Of a stretch of DNA of 44,780 nucleotides, positions 1 through 9,200 are shown piece by piece. Both the position numbers and the translations under genes were made by a program. The notes under the pieces are model-generated. The model saw nothing but the letters and a program-made list of their open reading frames with translations, searched no databases and was not told the DNA's origin. The first letter of the stretch is position 1; each line of letters starts with the position of its first letter. Source of the stretch: Syntrophales bacterium (GTDB lineage: Bacteria; Desulfobacterota; Syntrophia; Syntrophales; CG2-30-49-12); the NCBI GenBank assembly GCA_030018935.1, contig JASEGZ010000011.1:1-44780 (forward strand), given 5' to 3'.

Positions 1-501
1 GTTAATAATCAATTGACAGATGTGGAAGATTCCATCCACCTTTACCGATCTTTTTATGGTTCATCTGGTTGATGCATACTTTTAACTTGAAAAGTTATTA
101 AATACCTTCAGGTTGACTCACTCTTTCACAAAATGACATTTGAATATTAGTCACTAAGTCGTAAGATTATCGATAATTTTGGCAGAATATTTTCCATTGC
201 CTCCGGTAAGTCTTTACAGTAAAGCGTTTGCAGAGATTATTTTCTGATCCAACTTTAGGCACTTCCAACTTTAGGCACTTTTCCGCTTTATGCGGGTTAG
301 GAGTAAGTAAACAAACGCTGTCTTCACCTACTTATCAACATAATTGATAGCACTCGGATTCTAATGATTACCGGCAGAAACATTCTTCTCCATGCGATGG
401 GTGGAACTGCATGGACTTCACTTCAAATATACTGAACAGGCATCGATTGAATGCCCGAGGCTTTTCTGCTGCATAATATTCCTTGACATTATTAGCATAG
501 C
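1..501. other. Intergenic region at the left edge
   Basis: No gene is supported in this AT-rich stretch. It holds one clear short tandem repeat (positions 249-280, listed separately). A TTGACA box lies at 483-488, ahead of the protease gene, but no convincing -10 box follows at the right distance. A perfect TATAAT at 529-534 has no good -35 partner. I see no tRNA, terminator or insertion-sequence end that I could defend. Confidence 0.5.
249..280. repeat. Tandem direct repeat, 2 x 16 bp
   Basis: The 16-base unit CCAACTTTAGGCACTT occurs twice head to tail (249-264 and 265-280) with no mismatch. The repeat lies in a non-coding stretch at the edge of an accessory island. It could be an operator, or the trace of an insertion-sequence end or integration event. 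Nothing else in the sequence decides between these. Confidence 0.75.
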
Positions 502-537
502 ATGAAATACATTTACAATCCATGGAGCTATAATAGA

Positions 538-1746
538 ATGTCCCCCAAAAAGAGGCCTAATAAAATGAAAGACCCAACGAAGAGATCATCTGCTCCCTTA
601 CTTCCGAAAGAAAAAGAAGGTCTGCTGAAAATGAACCTTGACCCAATTATTAAGAATTTAAGGGTCAAAACAAATAAGGATTTAATATCGCAGATAAGGT
701 CATCACGAAACAATAATCAATTTATTTCACTGGTTCTTATGGATGGCGTCCAGCTTTTACCCGAAATGATTCTTCCTCTTTTCGAGGTGTTACAAAAAAT
801 TGGGAAAACTAAACACTTGGATGTCTTTCTCTACACCACTGGTGGTGCAACAGAAGTTCCGTGGAGAATTGTAAGTTTAATTAGAGAATTTTGTGATGAG
901 TTTACAGCCATAATCCCGTTCATCGCCTTAAGCGCAGGCACACATATTGCTTTGGGAGCTGACCAGTTATTAATGAGTGAAATTTCGACCCTCGGACCGG
1001 TAGACCCTACTACAAGACATGCACTTTTGCCAAGAGATAAAAATGACCAACCAATCCCTGTTTCTGTGGAGGACCTAAAAAACTGTATCAAATTTATATC
1101 TCAACAATTGAAAGACCAGGATGAAGAGCTAAAATATACGCCTACGGATATGACCAATATAGTGAGTAAGCTCTTCGAACATATAGAACCACTGGCAATT
1201 GGGGCGGTGGAACGAGCCTATGGTTTATCGCGATTAGTGACCCGTAAAGTTTTGGAGACACATTTAGACGCCAGTAAGGATAAAGACAAAATTGACACTA
1301 TTGTAAATAAAATCGGGGGGGAATATTTTTCTCATTCTTTCCCGATTACGAGAAGAGATGTGGAACAGGAATTAAAGCTAAAGGTCGAGAAGCCGAGTGC
1401 CGATTTATTTGACAAAATATGGGCACTTTACGAGTATTACCGAGGAGCATTTTCCGTCCAACAAGATCTTCAATTAAATTTTGAACAAAAAGACCAAAAG
1501 GGTGTTACAATAGGAACATCAACTATACCGATCCTTATAAGAATATTAGGTTTTTTGGATTCCGAAACTGAAAGAAGGGCATTGTTACAGTTACGAACCA
1601 TAAAAAAAGAGGGCGATGATATAAAAGAAGAATCCATTTTTGTTAGATGGCTAAAGCCTTCAGAGACGGAATTACCAGTTGATTCTCCCAACTATTTCCT
1701 TGCTATTCCTGAACAACCTGTTCCTCAGCAACCGCCTTCGCTTTAA
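538..1746 (+). CDS. Serine dehydrogenase proteinase-like (ClpP/SppA fold) protein
   Basis: This protein of about 402 residues belongs by its motifs to the SDH-protease branch of the ClpP/crotonase superfamily. The core has a YTTGGAT oxyanion-type loop, then ALSAGTH with the likely nucleophilic serine (about residue 132 from this start), then STLGPVDP. Family members resemble SppA and cleave peptides or act on membrane or cytosolic proteins; the substrate here is unknown. The N-terminal 30 residues are rich in Lys, Arg and Pro, and no signal peptide or membrane segment is evident. The ATG at 538 is preferred because GGAG lies 10 bases upstream; an in-frame ATG at 502 has no ribosome site. The stop codon overlaps an ATG of the next gene by one base, so the two are probably co-transcribed. 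The gene points toward a restriction-type operon on the other strand, so a defence role is possible but only inferred from position. Confidence 0.8.
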   Translation: MSPKKRPNKMKDPTKRSSAPLLPKEKEGLLKMNLDPIIKNLRVKTNKDLISQIRSSRNNNQFISLVLMDGVQLLPEMILPLFEVLQKIGKTKHLDVFLYTTGGATEVPWRIVSLIREFCDEFTAIIPFIALSAGTHIALGADQLLMSEISTLGPVDPTTRHALLPRDKNDQPIPVSVEDLKNCIKFISQQLKDQDEELKYTPTDMTNIVSKLFEHIEPLAIGAVERAYGLSRLVTRKVLETHLDASKDKDKIDTIVNKIGGEYFSHSFPITRRDVEQELKLKVEKPSADLFDKIWALYEYYRGAFSVQQDLQLNFEQKDQKGVTIGTSTIPILIRILGFLDSETERRALLQLRTIKKEGDDIKEESIFVRWLKPSETELPVDSPNYFLAIPEQPVPQQPPSL

Positions 1747-1775
1747 TGAAAAAAGCTAATCTAAGGAGAACCGTT

Positions 1776-1991
1776 ATGAATAATATGTCATTAACTGGAA
1801 AAACAGAAGATAAGGATATTGTTGACCTGGAATTTCGTCAATATGATTCTATCAGTGTTTCTCCTGAAAAATATGATCCAAATATCCCTTTCGAAATATA
1901 TGGGGATTCAATAGTTAAATCCTTATCATCTCCCATAAGCGCAGTTTTACCAGATGACTACCTTTCCGAATCTTCTTGCATAGAAAGTTAG
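1776..1991 (+). CDS. Small hypothetical protein downstream of the protease
   Basis: This is a 71-residue acidic protein that I do not recognise. The chosen ATG at 1776 has a good AAGGAG seven bases upstream. An upstream in-frame ATG at 1746 overlaps the protease stop codon (TAATG) and would add ten residues, but it lacks its own ribosome site. The protein has many Asp, Glu, Ser and Pro residues, no Cys and no hydrophobic stretch, so it is probably a soluble, partly disordered cytosolic protein. Because it is coupled to the protease gene, it may be a partner, adaptor or substrate of that enzyme. That is inference from gene order only. Confidence 0.55.
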   Translation: MNNMSLTGKTEDKDIVDLEFRQYDSISVSPEKYDPNIPFEIYGDSIVKSLSSPISAVLPDDYLSESSCIES

Positions 1992-2307
1992 GGTCATTTT
2001 CCATAAAATCAATTTTGTTTTGAGTCGAGTAGTCCGATTTCTCCCGATACAGTAAGTTGAAGTTTGTTTTCTCCGTTTACCGCTTGGTTTCCTGGCGGTG
2101 CCACATTATTTCAACCATGTATCCGTTGGCTCCAGCCCTTCACAGAGCTGAACATCAAATATCTATATGCATATCATAATCGCTAAGGCAATCCCATCAT
2201 TAATTACGGTTTGAAATTCTGCATCTTTGCCGAGGTTGACGATTTGTGGATAACAGGAAGAAAGACATTTTAGACAAGTACGCTTAAACCGGATGAGCCC
2301 AAAAAAA
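1992..2307. other. Intergenic region between convergent genes
   Basis: This is a 316-base gap between two convergent transcription units. I see no complete gene. Short open frames on both strands (for example a Cys-rich minus-strand stretch over 2163-2307) have no start signal and resemble no family I know. No strong hairpin followed by a T-run is present. Confidence 0.45.
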
Positions 2308-5300
2308 TCACAGGTCGTCATGGTTCTCACGTCCCATGCGGTATTTGATGTCGTAGTTGATGATGAAGTCCAGTTCTTCCTCGGTGAAGCCGTAGTGCTG
2401 GGCGAGGACGCGGTCGATTTCGTCAATGATGGGTTTGGATTTTTGAATCTTAAATGACTGAGTTTCGGTGCGTCCGGTTTGACGTTGTTGGCGGACTAAC
2501 ATTGTGCTGTTATTTTTCAAGTCTTCCAGATAGATTCCACCGAGCTGGTCCAGTTGTGGATCACCAAGGGCTGTATCTGGAATGGGGAAGTTTTGAATGT
2601 CATAGGGATTAAGATGCCGGCAATTTGACGTTATGGTGTACCACCACCAGAAGATATCACTGCTCAAGGCAGCGATGGCCGCCTTTACCATGTCCTTCTG
2701 GGCAAGGGCAAACCAGGTTTCCCGCGTCGAATGTCCTTCTACTCCGTTAACGCTAAATGCCGGCGGAAAATCGGTGAACACCTTCCAATATAAACCACCA
2801 TCTGTGCGGTAATACACCCGATGTTCTGTATCTCTCATGAAGTGATTCAGAAGGGTTTTTACCTGGAAGACCTTTTCGAGAAGTGATTGCTCTATTGTTT
2901 GCCCCAGTTTCGGCACCCAAAAGGCAGGGCGCTGGCGGGGGACAGGCATGTAATATAAACCTGCCATGAGTAGGTCCCGGTTGTCTGATGACCATTTCTG
3001 ATAGTTTGTGGAAAATGTCTGCCCCTGTTTTGCAGGGGTAGCTGCAAAGATAGTCAGGGCACGGTTGACCGTGTCGAAAAGCTTGCCCGGTCGCCAGGAA
3101 TAATTGGCATACCAGGCATTCCGGCCTTCCTCCAGAAGGACTTGCACCATTTGCATCCGTTGTGTGGACACCAAGGCTAAGGGAACGATCATGCTCATGC
3201 ATCCATGCTGTTGTAACAGTTGTAGGCTGCGTTCAATACACAACGCATGAATAGTACCGTTTTCAATACATGTTAAGTTCTTCGGGAGATAATCGGCTTC
3301 TCGCATTTCGAGATACGGCGGATTGCCGATAATCACATCGAAACCGCCTCCGTTAAGGATACCGTGGAACTCGACGAACCAGTGGAAGGGCTTGTGGACG
3401 GACAACCATTTGTCATAGGCGCCTTTTCCCCTTTGATTGATTCCATATTCGTTAGCCAAGTAACGATTGAGTTCGTGTTCTAAGTTTTTCAGGCGAACGC
3501 AGAGCGCCTCTTTATGGGCGGTCGGGACTGAACCGTCACCTTCAAGCTGGCGTTGTCGGAAGGCGTCAAAGTACTGTTGAATATCCGCCACTTTGACGGC
3601 AATGCGCTCCATACTGTTTTCAAAATCCAGCTTGCTGGTAACAGCCTTCTCAACATCGGCGTAAGTCGCAAAACCCACCAGGGTATTTCCCGCCTGTATG
3701 TTGAAGTCAATATCAGGAAGGGGTTCGATGTCCTCCATCCGCTCTATCTGGGCAACGAGCTTGAGGAAGAGGCGAAGCTTGCAGATTTCTACGGCCTCGT
3801 CCATGATGTCCACACCATAGAGATTGTTCAGGATGATGGACTTCATGATGAAGTAACGGGGATTGGGGTGCTGTTCAACGCGCTTCAGGATTGTGCGAAA
3901 GTCGCTGAATTTTTCCGGGCGGTGTTTTTCACCGGAGCGTTCCAGGTCGTCTATAAAAACCTCCATCCTGTTTAGGCAAGCCTCATAGAGGGGTTCGAGG
4001 ATATTTAGGGCGGCAAAAAGAAAGGCCCCTGATCCACAGGTCGGATCGAGGATGGTCACGCTCTCGATGGCGTGCCAGAAGGCGCGCAGGAGTTCCGGCC
4101 CTTCGCTGTTTTCGATGACATCCTGGGCGAACTGGCGGATATTGAGGTTATAGGTAATAAGATCATTGATGTCGCGGATTTTACCGCCTGAGAGTTTGCC
4201 TCTTACTTCTTCATAGCGCTTGCGCCGTGCGACCACCTCCCGCCAGATTTCCGTGGGGAGTGCATATTCAACAGGGGCAGGTTTGTTCCATTCCGTCCGC
4301 TTGGAAACGTCGTTCAGTCCCACCGCAATATCTTCCGGCAACGGTAGCTCAACGCCCTTTTTTACCGCGTCATAGATGTAGCGGTCGGGATCGGCCTGGA
4401 GTAACCGCCAGAGGGAATGATCACCTTCAAAGGCAATCCTGCATTTTTGCCGCGCCCTGTCAAAGAGAAAGGGGATGATCGTGTTCTTGCCAATGTACCC
4501 GGTGATGTCCTCCTTGGTGTAGTAGGCGCCCATCTGCTTCTGGTTGATATACTTTTCAAAGATGTAGCCCAATACATCGGGATTGATTTCGTTATCTGCC
4601 CGAAGGGGACGCTCATCCAGGTGCCACTGATACTGTTCGAAGAACGTAAAGAGGTTTTCAAAGGCAGTATCGGCAATCTGAATCTTTTCCCCGTGGAGTT
4701 CCTCGATCTGGTGTTTCAGAAACAGGCCGCCGTTGAGATAGGGTACCTTGCCTAAGAGCCTGTTTACGGTCTCGGACCGCTCGGCTTCATTTTTCGCGAA
4801 ACCTTCAAAAAAGAGAGGGCAGAGGAATTCGCTGTAGAAGAGGTCTTTGCCGTTTTTCTGGTGTGCCTTGAGTTTGTTGCGCAGGTAATCGGCATTGCCG
4901 TCCATAAAATTCTTTTTCTGGATAAAGTAGATGAACATCAGGCGATTGAGCATAACGGAGGCATACCAGCGCTGCATCTCTTCATCGGGAATGCCTTTGA
5001 GGAATTTTAGGAATGCGGCGTGCTCGGCCTTGAAGCGGTCATAGAAACGCTTGGTAATACGGTCAACGTCAAAGGCAGCGCGGGCGCGGCCGGTCACATC
5101 GGGGAGAGTGAGGATGTTCTCTTCTTCAAGGCTGAAAACAATGCTTTGCAGTTTCTGGATCAGGGCGTCACCGGGCTGATGGCGGCGATAGGTGTGTTCA
5201 CGGCACGCTGTCGGCTTGCCTGCCTCCCGCTTGACCCACTGCCAGATCTGCGTTGTCTTGTTTGTGTCCGTGTAGATGATGAGGTGCTCGTGGACTGCCC

Positions 5301-5541
5301 TGGAGGTCTGTTGCTCGATTTTCCTGCGGGTCGGGTAATCGGGAAGACCACTGCTGGGTGAGCAGTTAAAAGCAACCATGCCCCTTTTCTGGGCTATTGC
5401 GGTCAGGGTAAAGTTCTGACCGTCGATGGAAATATCTAATCGGGACTGGTGATGATCCCACCCAAGTTCCTCAATGAAGAGTGTTTGAAAATCGAATTGT
5501 TGCAGAAGTTCGCGGGTTCTTGTGAAATTTAACGTGGTCAA
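2308..5541 (-). CDS. Eco57I/PglX-like class I DNA adenine methyltransferase
   Basis: This 1077-residue protein is a large N6-adenine DNA methyltransferase of the Eco57I/PglX type. SAM-binding motif I is DPTCGSGAF (about residues 499-507) and catalytic motif IV is NPPY (740-743). The first 140 residues have the size and feel of the nuclease-like N-terminal domain of type IIG enzymes, but I see no ExK pair (an AQK occurs near the expected strand), so nuclease activity there is doubtful. The 320 residues after motif IV would be the target-recognition region. The start is TTG with GAGG ten bases upstream, 13 bases after the HTH gene. It is the last gene of a four-gene operon with a PLD-helicase, which suggests it makes the self mark of a restriction system of DISARM or BREX kind. 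It could also be a stand-alone type IIG-like enzyme. Confidence 0.88.
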   Translation of the reverse strand: MTTLNFTRTRELLQQFDFQTLFIEELGWDHHQSRLDISIDGQNFTLTAIAQKRGMVAFNCSPSSGLPDYPTRRKIEQQTSRAVHEHLIIYTDTNKTTQIWQWVKREAGKPTACREHTYRRHQPGDALIQKLQSIVFSLEEENILTLPDVTGRARAAFDVDRITKRFYDRFKAEHAAFLKFLKGIPDEEMQRWYASVMLNRLMFIYFIQKKNFMDGNADYLRNKLKAHQKNGKDLFYSEFLCPLFFEGFAKNEAERSETVNRLLGKVPYLNGGLFLKHQIEELHGEKIQIADTAFENLFTFFEQYQWHLDERPLRADNEINPDVLGYIFEKYINQKQMGAYYTKEDITGYIGKNTIIPFLFDRARQKCRIAFEGDHSLWRLLQADPDRYIYDAVKKGVELPLPEDIAVGLNDVSKRTEWNKPAPVEYALPTEIWREVVARRKRYEEVRGKLSGGKIRDINDLITYNLNIRQFAQDVIENSEGPELLRAFWHAIESVTILDPTCGSGAFLFAALNILEPLYEACLNRMEVFIDDLERSGEKHRPEKFSDFRTILKRVEQHPNPRYFIMKSIILNNLYGVDIMDEAVEICKLRLFLKLVAQIERMEDIEPLPDIDFNIQAGNTLVGFATYADVEKAVTSKLDFENSMERIAVKVADIQQYFDAFRQRQLEGDGSVPTAHKEALCVRLKNLEHELNRYLANEYGINQRGKGAYDKWLSVHKPFHWFVEFHGILNGGGFDVIIGNPPYLEMREADYLPKNLTCIENGTIHALCIERSLQLLQQHGCMSMIVPLALVSTQRMQMVQVLLEEGRNAWYANYSWRPGKLFDTVNRALTIFAATPAKQGQTFSTNYQKWSSDNRDLLMAGLYYMPVPRQRPAFWVPKLGQTIEQSLLEKVFQVKTLLNHFMRDTEHRVYYRTDGGLYWKVFTDFPPAFSVNGVEGHSTRETWFALAQKDMVKAAIAALSSDIFWWWYTITSNCRHLNPYDIQNFPIPDTALGDPQLDQLGGIYLEDLKNNSTMLVRQQRQTGRTETQSFKIQKSKPIIDEIDRVLAQHYGFTEEELDFIINYDIKYRMGRENHDDL

Positions 5542-5554
5542 TGATTCAAAATCC

Positions 5555-5884
5555 TCATCGTTCTTGCGGCAGGGTTCCCCCCGTTTTAGGTTTATTGTTA
5601 TGCTTTCGTCTTCTTAAGTCTTCGACACTATAAACATAATTTTTACCTACAACACTAAATGGAAGCTTTCCTTCTTTCGTCCATCGCCGCACTGTGATTT
5701 CAGCAACTTCGAGGTACTGTGCCGCTTCCTTTACCGTGAAGGTTTGTGGAACATCGTCAAATACCTCTTCGTATTTGTAATAATCTTTTTCAAAACCCTT
5801 GCGGGCGATGATCGCAAACAGCTTTTCCCTTTCACTCACAGGTATGGCTACGATTTCATTGTATATTTTTTCTGCCGTGTTCAT
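5555..5884 (-). CDS. Excisionase/MerR-type HTH protein, probable antitoxin
   Basis: This is a 109-residue protein with a helix-turn-helix of the excisionase (HTH_17) family in its second half: FTVKEAAQYLEV, then TVRRWTKEGKLP, then a YVYSVEDLRR wing. The N-terminal half is helical and charged and may bind a partner. It starts three bases after the stop of a RelE-like toxin gene, in toxin-first order as in HigBA systems. It probably neutralises that toxin and represses the operon. An alternative is that it serves only as a transcription regulator of the surrounding restriction genes. The basic tail (RRRKHNNKPK) may add DNA contacts. Confidence 0.78.
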   Translation of the reverse strand: MNTAEKIYNEIVAIPVSEREKLFAIIARKGFEKDYYKYEEVFDDVPQTFTVKEAAQYLEVAEITVRRWTKEGKLPFSVVGKNYVYSVEDLRRRKHNNKPKTGGTLPQER

Positions 5885-5887
5885 GTT

Positions 5888-6169
5888 TTAAACCTCACTC
5901 AGATAATTTTTTAGATCCCTATAGAAATTTTCGTGTGTGCCTACCATGTAAAAGATGAGACTTCTTTCTTTTTTTTCATATGCCATGAGATATTCTTGTT
6001 TTTTGAACTTGAATTTGTGCACCCGAAAACCTGTCAGATCGCTCTTTTTGCTTTCGCCAATCTCCGGATTATCGCATATTCTATCCACTTCGTCCCGTAT
6101 CACAACCTGGAACGGTAAGGCCTGTTTTTTGACAAATCTCCTGAATAGCGGGGTGAACAGAATATCCAT
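5888..6169 (-). CDS. RelE/ParE-superfamily toxin
   Basis: This is a 93-residue protein with the RelE/ParE fold pattern: N-terminal helices, then a beta-rich half with the sequence SDLTGFRVHKFKFKKQEYLM and a final IFYMVGTHENFYRDL strand-helix. Family members cleave mRNA at the ribosome or poison gyrase; which applies here cannot be told. The length is normal and the frame is intact. It sits 53 bases after the helicase gene and three bases before the HTH gene, inside the restriction operon. One reading is that it enforces retention of the modification genes or acts as an abortive-infection arm. Another is that it is an ordinary addiction module that landed there. Confidence 0.8.
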   Translation of the reverse strand: MDILFTPLFRRFVKKQALPFQVVIRDEVDRICDNPEIGESKKSDLTGFRVHKFKFKKQEYLMAYEKKERSLIFYMVGTHENFYRDLKNYLSEV

Positions 6170-6222
6170 GACTACTTATTTGATAACATATTTAATCATT
6201 AAAGTCAACATTGTAAAATTAT

Positions 6223-9200
6223 TCATTCGCTCTTGCCGAGTAATCCCATCGAACAGATGATTCTTGGCTCCTGTGCCTGTTCTTCTTCATGGACGAGGCA
6301 GAGGCGGCCTTCGTCACGGAGGGCGACGACCAGTTGGGCCAGGATTTCATCAGAAATGCCGCTCCGGAATTGGCGGTTCAGGGTATCCGTCGCTGATGAG
6401 CGTAACGGGTAGCGGTAAATATCGTCTATGGCTTTGAGAAGTTCCTGAGACTCAAAAAGGGTTCCTCTGATTTCTTCTGCATAGCGTTTCAGGCGTTCGT
6501 AGGCGCGATAGCGCGCCCCCGAAGGCCGCCCAAGTTCACCACCGACAGATTTTTCTTCTTCAATAATCAACTCAACGCCCTTTTTGACAAGTTCGTGGTG
6601 TCTTTGATGCCGATTCAGCGCCGGGGTCTCAGGCTTACATTCCGCAGCTTTCAGTATGGCAAGCTGGGATTCGGTGACACTTTTACCTTCTTTATCCACC
6701 CACACCAGGGCGTCATTGCCTTCGGCGGTGCGTAAATAGACAAGAATGCCATCGGGTTCCTTGTCTGTCTGTCGGTGTGCCTTCGTGGAATAGCAAACAT
6801 TCGGGAGTTCAGGGATAATCTTTTGCAGTCGGGGATCGCGGGTGACGGCATTTTTCCAGATCTGGTAAGCATAGGATGCCAGGTCTACTTCAGAATCAAT
6901 ATCTCCGTCAAGAATCCCCGCCTTTTCATTGTAAAGATCGACGATGACCTGATCGTTCCGGTCGTCTTCAAAAAATGCTTCATCAGTTCCCACGACCTCG
7001 GCATTTTCCTGCAACCGTCTGCGCACCCGTGCCCGCAGGCCTATGATACGTTCGACACCGTCGGCAGGGAGAAAGGAATAGCACAGAATATTTTCTGACT
7101 TCTGTCCGATGCGGTCGACGCGGCCGGCTCGCTGGACCAGGCGAATGATTGCCCACGGGAGATCGTAATTGACCACGACGGCGCAATCCTGCAAATTTTG
7201 CCCTTCGCTGAGGACATCGGTCGCGATCAGCACACGCAGTTCATCTTCAGCACTGATCCGCTCGCGCTTGTTATTGCTTTCAGGACTGAACTGCCAAGCA
7301 AGTGCTGTGGGGTTCGGTGAATCGCCCGTAACGCCTGCGAGTTTTTGAATGCCACGTGCACGGAGTCGCGATTCCAGGTAGCGGACGGTATCGGCAAACT
7401 GCGTAAAGACGATGACCTTTTCTGACGGATGCTTTTCTGTCAGCAGCTTTTCGAGCGTGGCCAGCTTTGCATCCTTGTAAGCATTCCATTCCCCGCATTT
7501 CTGCAGGACTTTCAATAGTGACTGGGCATCGTTGTGCAGGTCTTTGCCGAGCGATTTTACAAACAGATCAGGCCGCAGCCACCTGAAACGCGTTTTGAAT
7601 TGTTCCGAATACTCCGTGTAAACCTCAGATGCGCGTAGCTTAAAGTCCTCTTCTGTCCGCAGGGCATCTGTCACAGAGGGTTTCTTCTCATCATCTGTAT
7701 TTTCATCGTCGAACATATCAGTGATAACGTCTGTTGCGTCCGCATCCTCGTCAAATATACGGGCATCCAGCAACCCTGCGTCCTGTGTGCCGATGGGAAG
7801 GGGATGTCCCTGTTCAATGGCGAGGAGGTAGATGTAATTACGCAAAATATGCCTTTCGATGGATTGAAGAAAAGCCTGCCCGCCGCTTTCAAGACGCTTG
7901 AAAAGGTTAGTTCTACAAAAGCCCATGAGCCTTTTACCGGCACGAGAGAGATCTTGTATGACCCTGGCTTCGGCTTGCGTCGGAGGACTGTGGGGTGATG
8001 CAGTTAAATAATTGCCTAAACCATAACGGGGCAGACTAAGGCCATTGATGGTCTCTACTACATCCGGTGAATAAAGCCGTGCGTATTGATCGTTGGGGTC
8101 CGCGTCGTTTATTTCAAACTTGATTGTTTTTGGCCGACGTTCAGGGAAATACGACCGTGTACCGTCTTCAAAAGTTAGATATTGCCGTCCCGTGGAAACA
8201 TCCGTATCGGCGTAATTCTCCTGGATAAAACTTCGCGTCCGCCTGACCAGATACAGTCGCATAAGCTCTCGCCAATCGTCAGGATATTCACTCTTTTCAA
8301 AGGCGGCGAGAGAGCGGTGGGGGCATTGAAAATGTCTGGTAAATTCAATCTCACCGAGTTCGCGCAGCAATCTTTCCGGGCGGATACCTATGTCCCTGTC
8401 TTCCTCAACAAAGAGACGCAACTGGTTGGCAAGATCGAGATAGGTCTTGTTGTACGGTGTGGCGGACAGAAGAATACATTTGCTCTCATTTTCCTGGATG
8501 TATTCATGAATTGCCCGGTAACGTTTCCCTTCACGGTTGCGGAGGTTATGACTCTCATCAATAAGGACAAGGCGGTAACGACGTAAATCGGGGAGTTCAT
8601 TAATCGCGCGCGAAATGGAAAGCACTCTTGCTCTCAATCTGTACTGGTCACGATAGTCTTCCCACATGGCGACAAGATTTTTCGGGCAGATGATGAGGGT
8701 TTCCAGGCCGTGATCGTCCTCGAAGATGCGGGCCAGAGCTGTAGCCATCAAGGTCTTGCCCAGTCCGACTACGTCACCGATAAGCACGCCGCCCCGTTTG
8801 TTGAGGTGGTGTGCCGCAATCTTGACCGCCGCCGTTTGAAACTCGAAGAGCTTGTTGCCAAAATCCCGGGGGATGCGAAATTCAGACAGCCCTGAACGGG
8901 CCTCCTGTGAGAGGTGATAGGCCATTTTTACATAGATGTGATAAGGAGGGAGCAATTCTTCCCGTGCCCAGCTTTCCTCTATAATTCTAACCAGTTCATC
9001 CGATATGTCCAGGCACCAGCGGTCATTCCACCTGTCTTCAAACCATTTTGACAACTTCTGACAGGCGTCGTGATCAAGAACATCCACGTTAAGTTCACCC
9101 TGCTGTGACAGACCTGCGAACGTCAAATTGCTGCTGCCTAAATAGCCTATCGTTGGGTTGATGGGATCGGGGCGGAAAAGAAGGTAGAGTTTTGCATGAA

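Noticed and set aside
2163-2307. Cys-rich minus-strand frame after the methyltransferase
   Set aside because: It has no start with a ribosome site, overlaps the methyltransferase gene in another frame, and matches no family I know.
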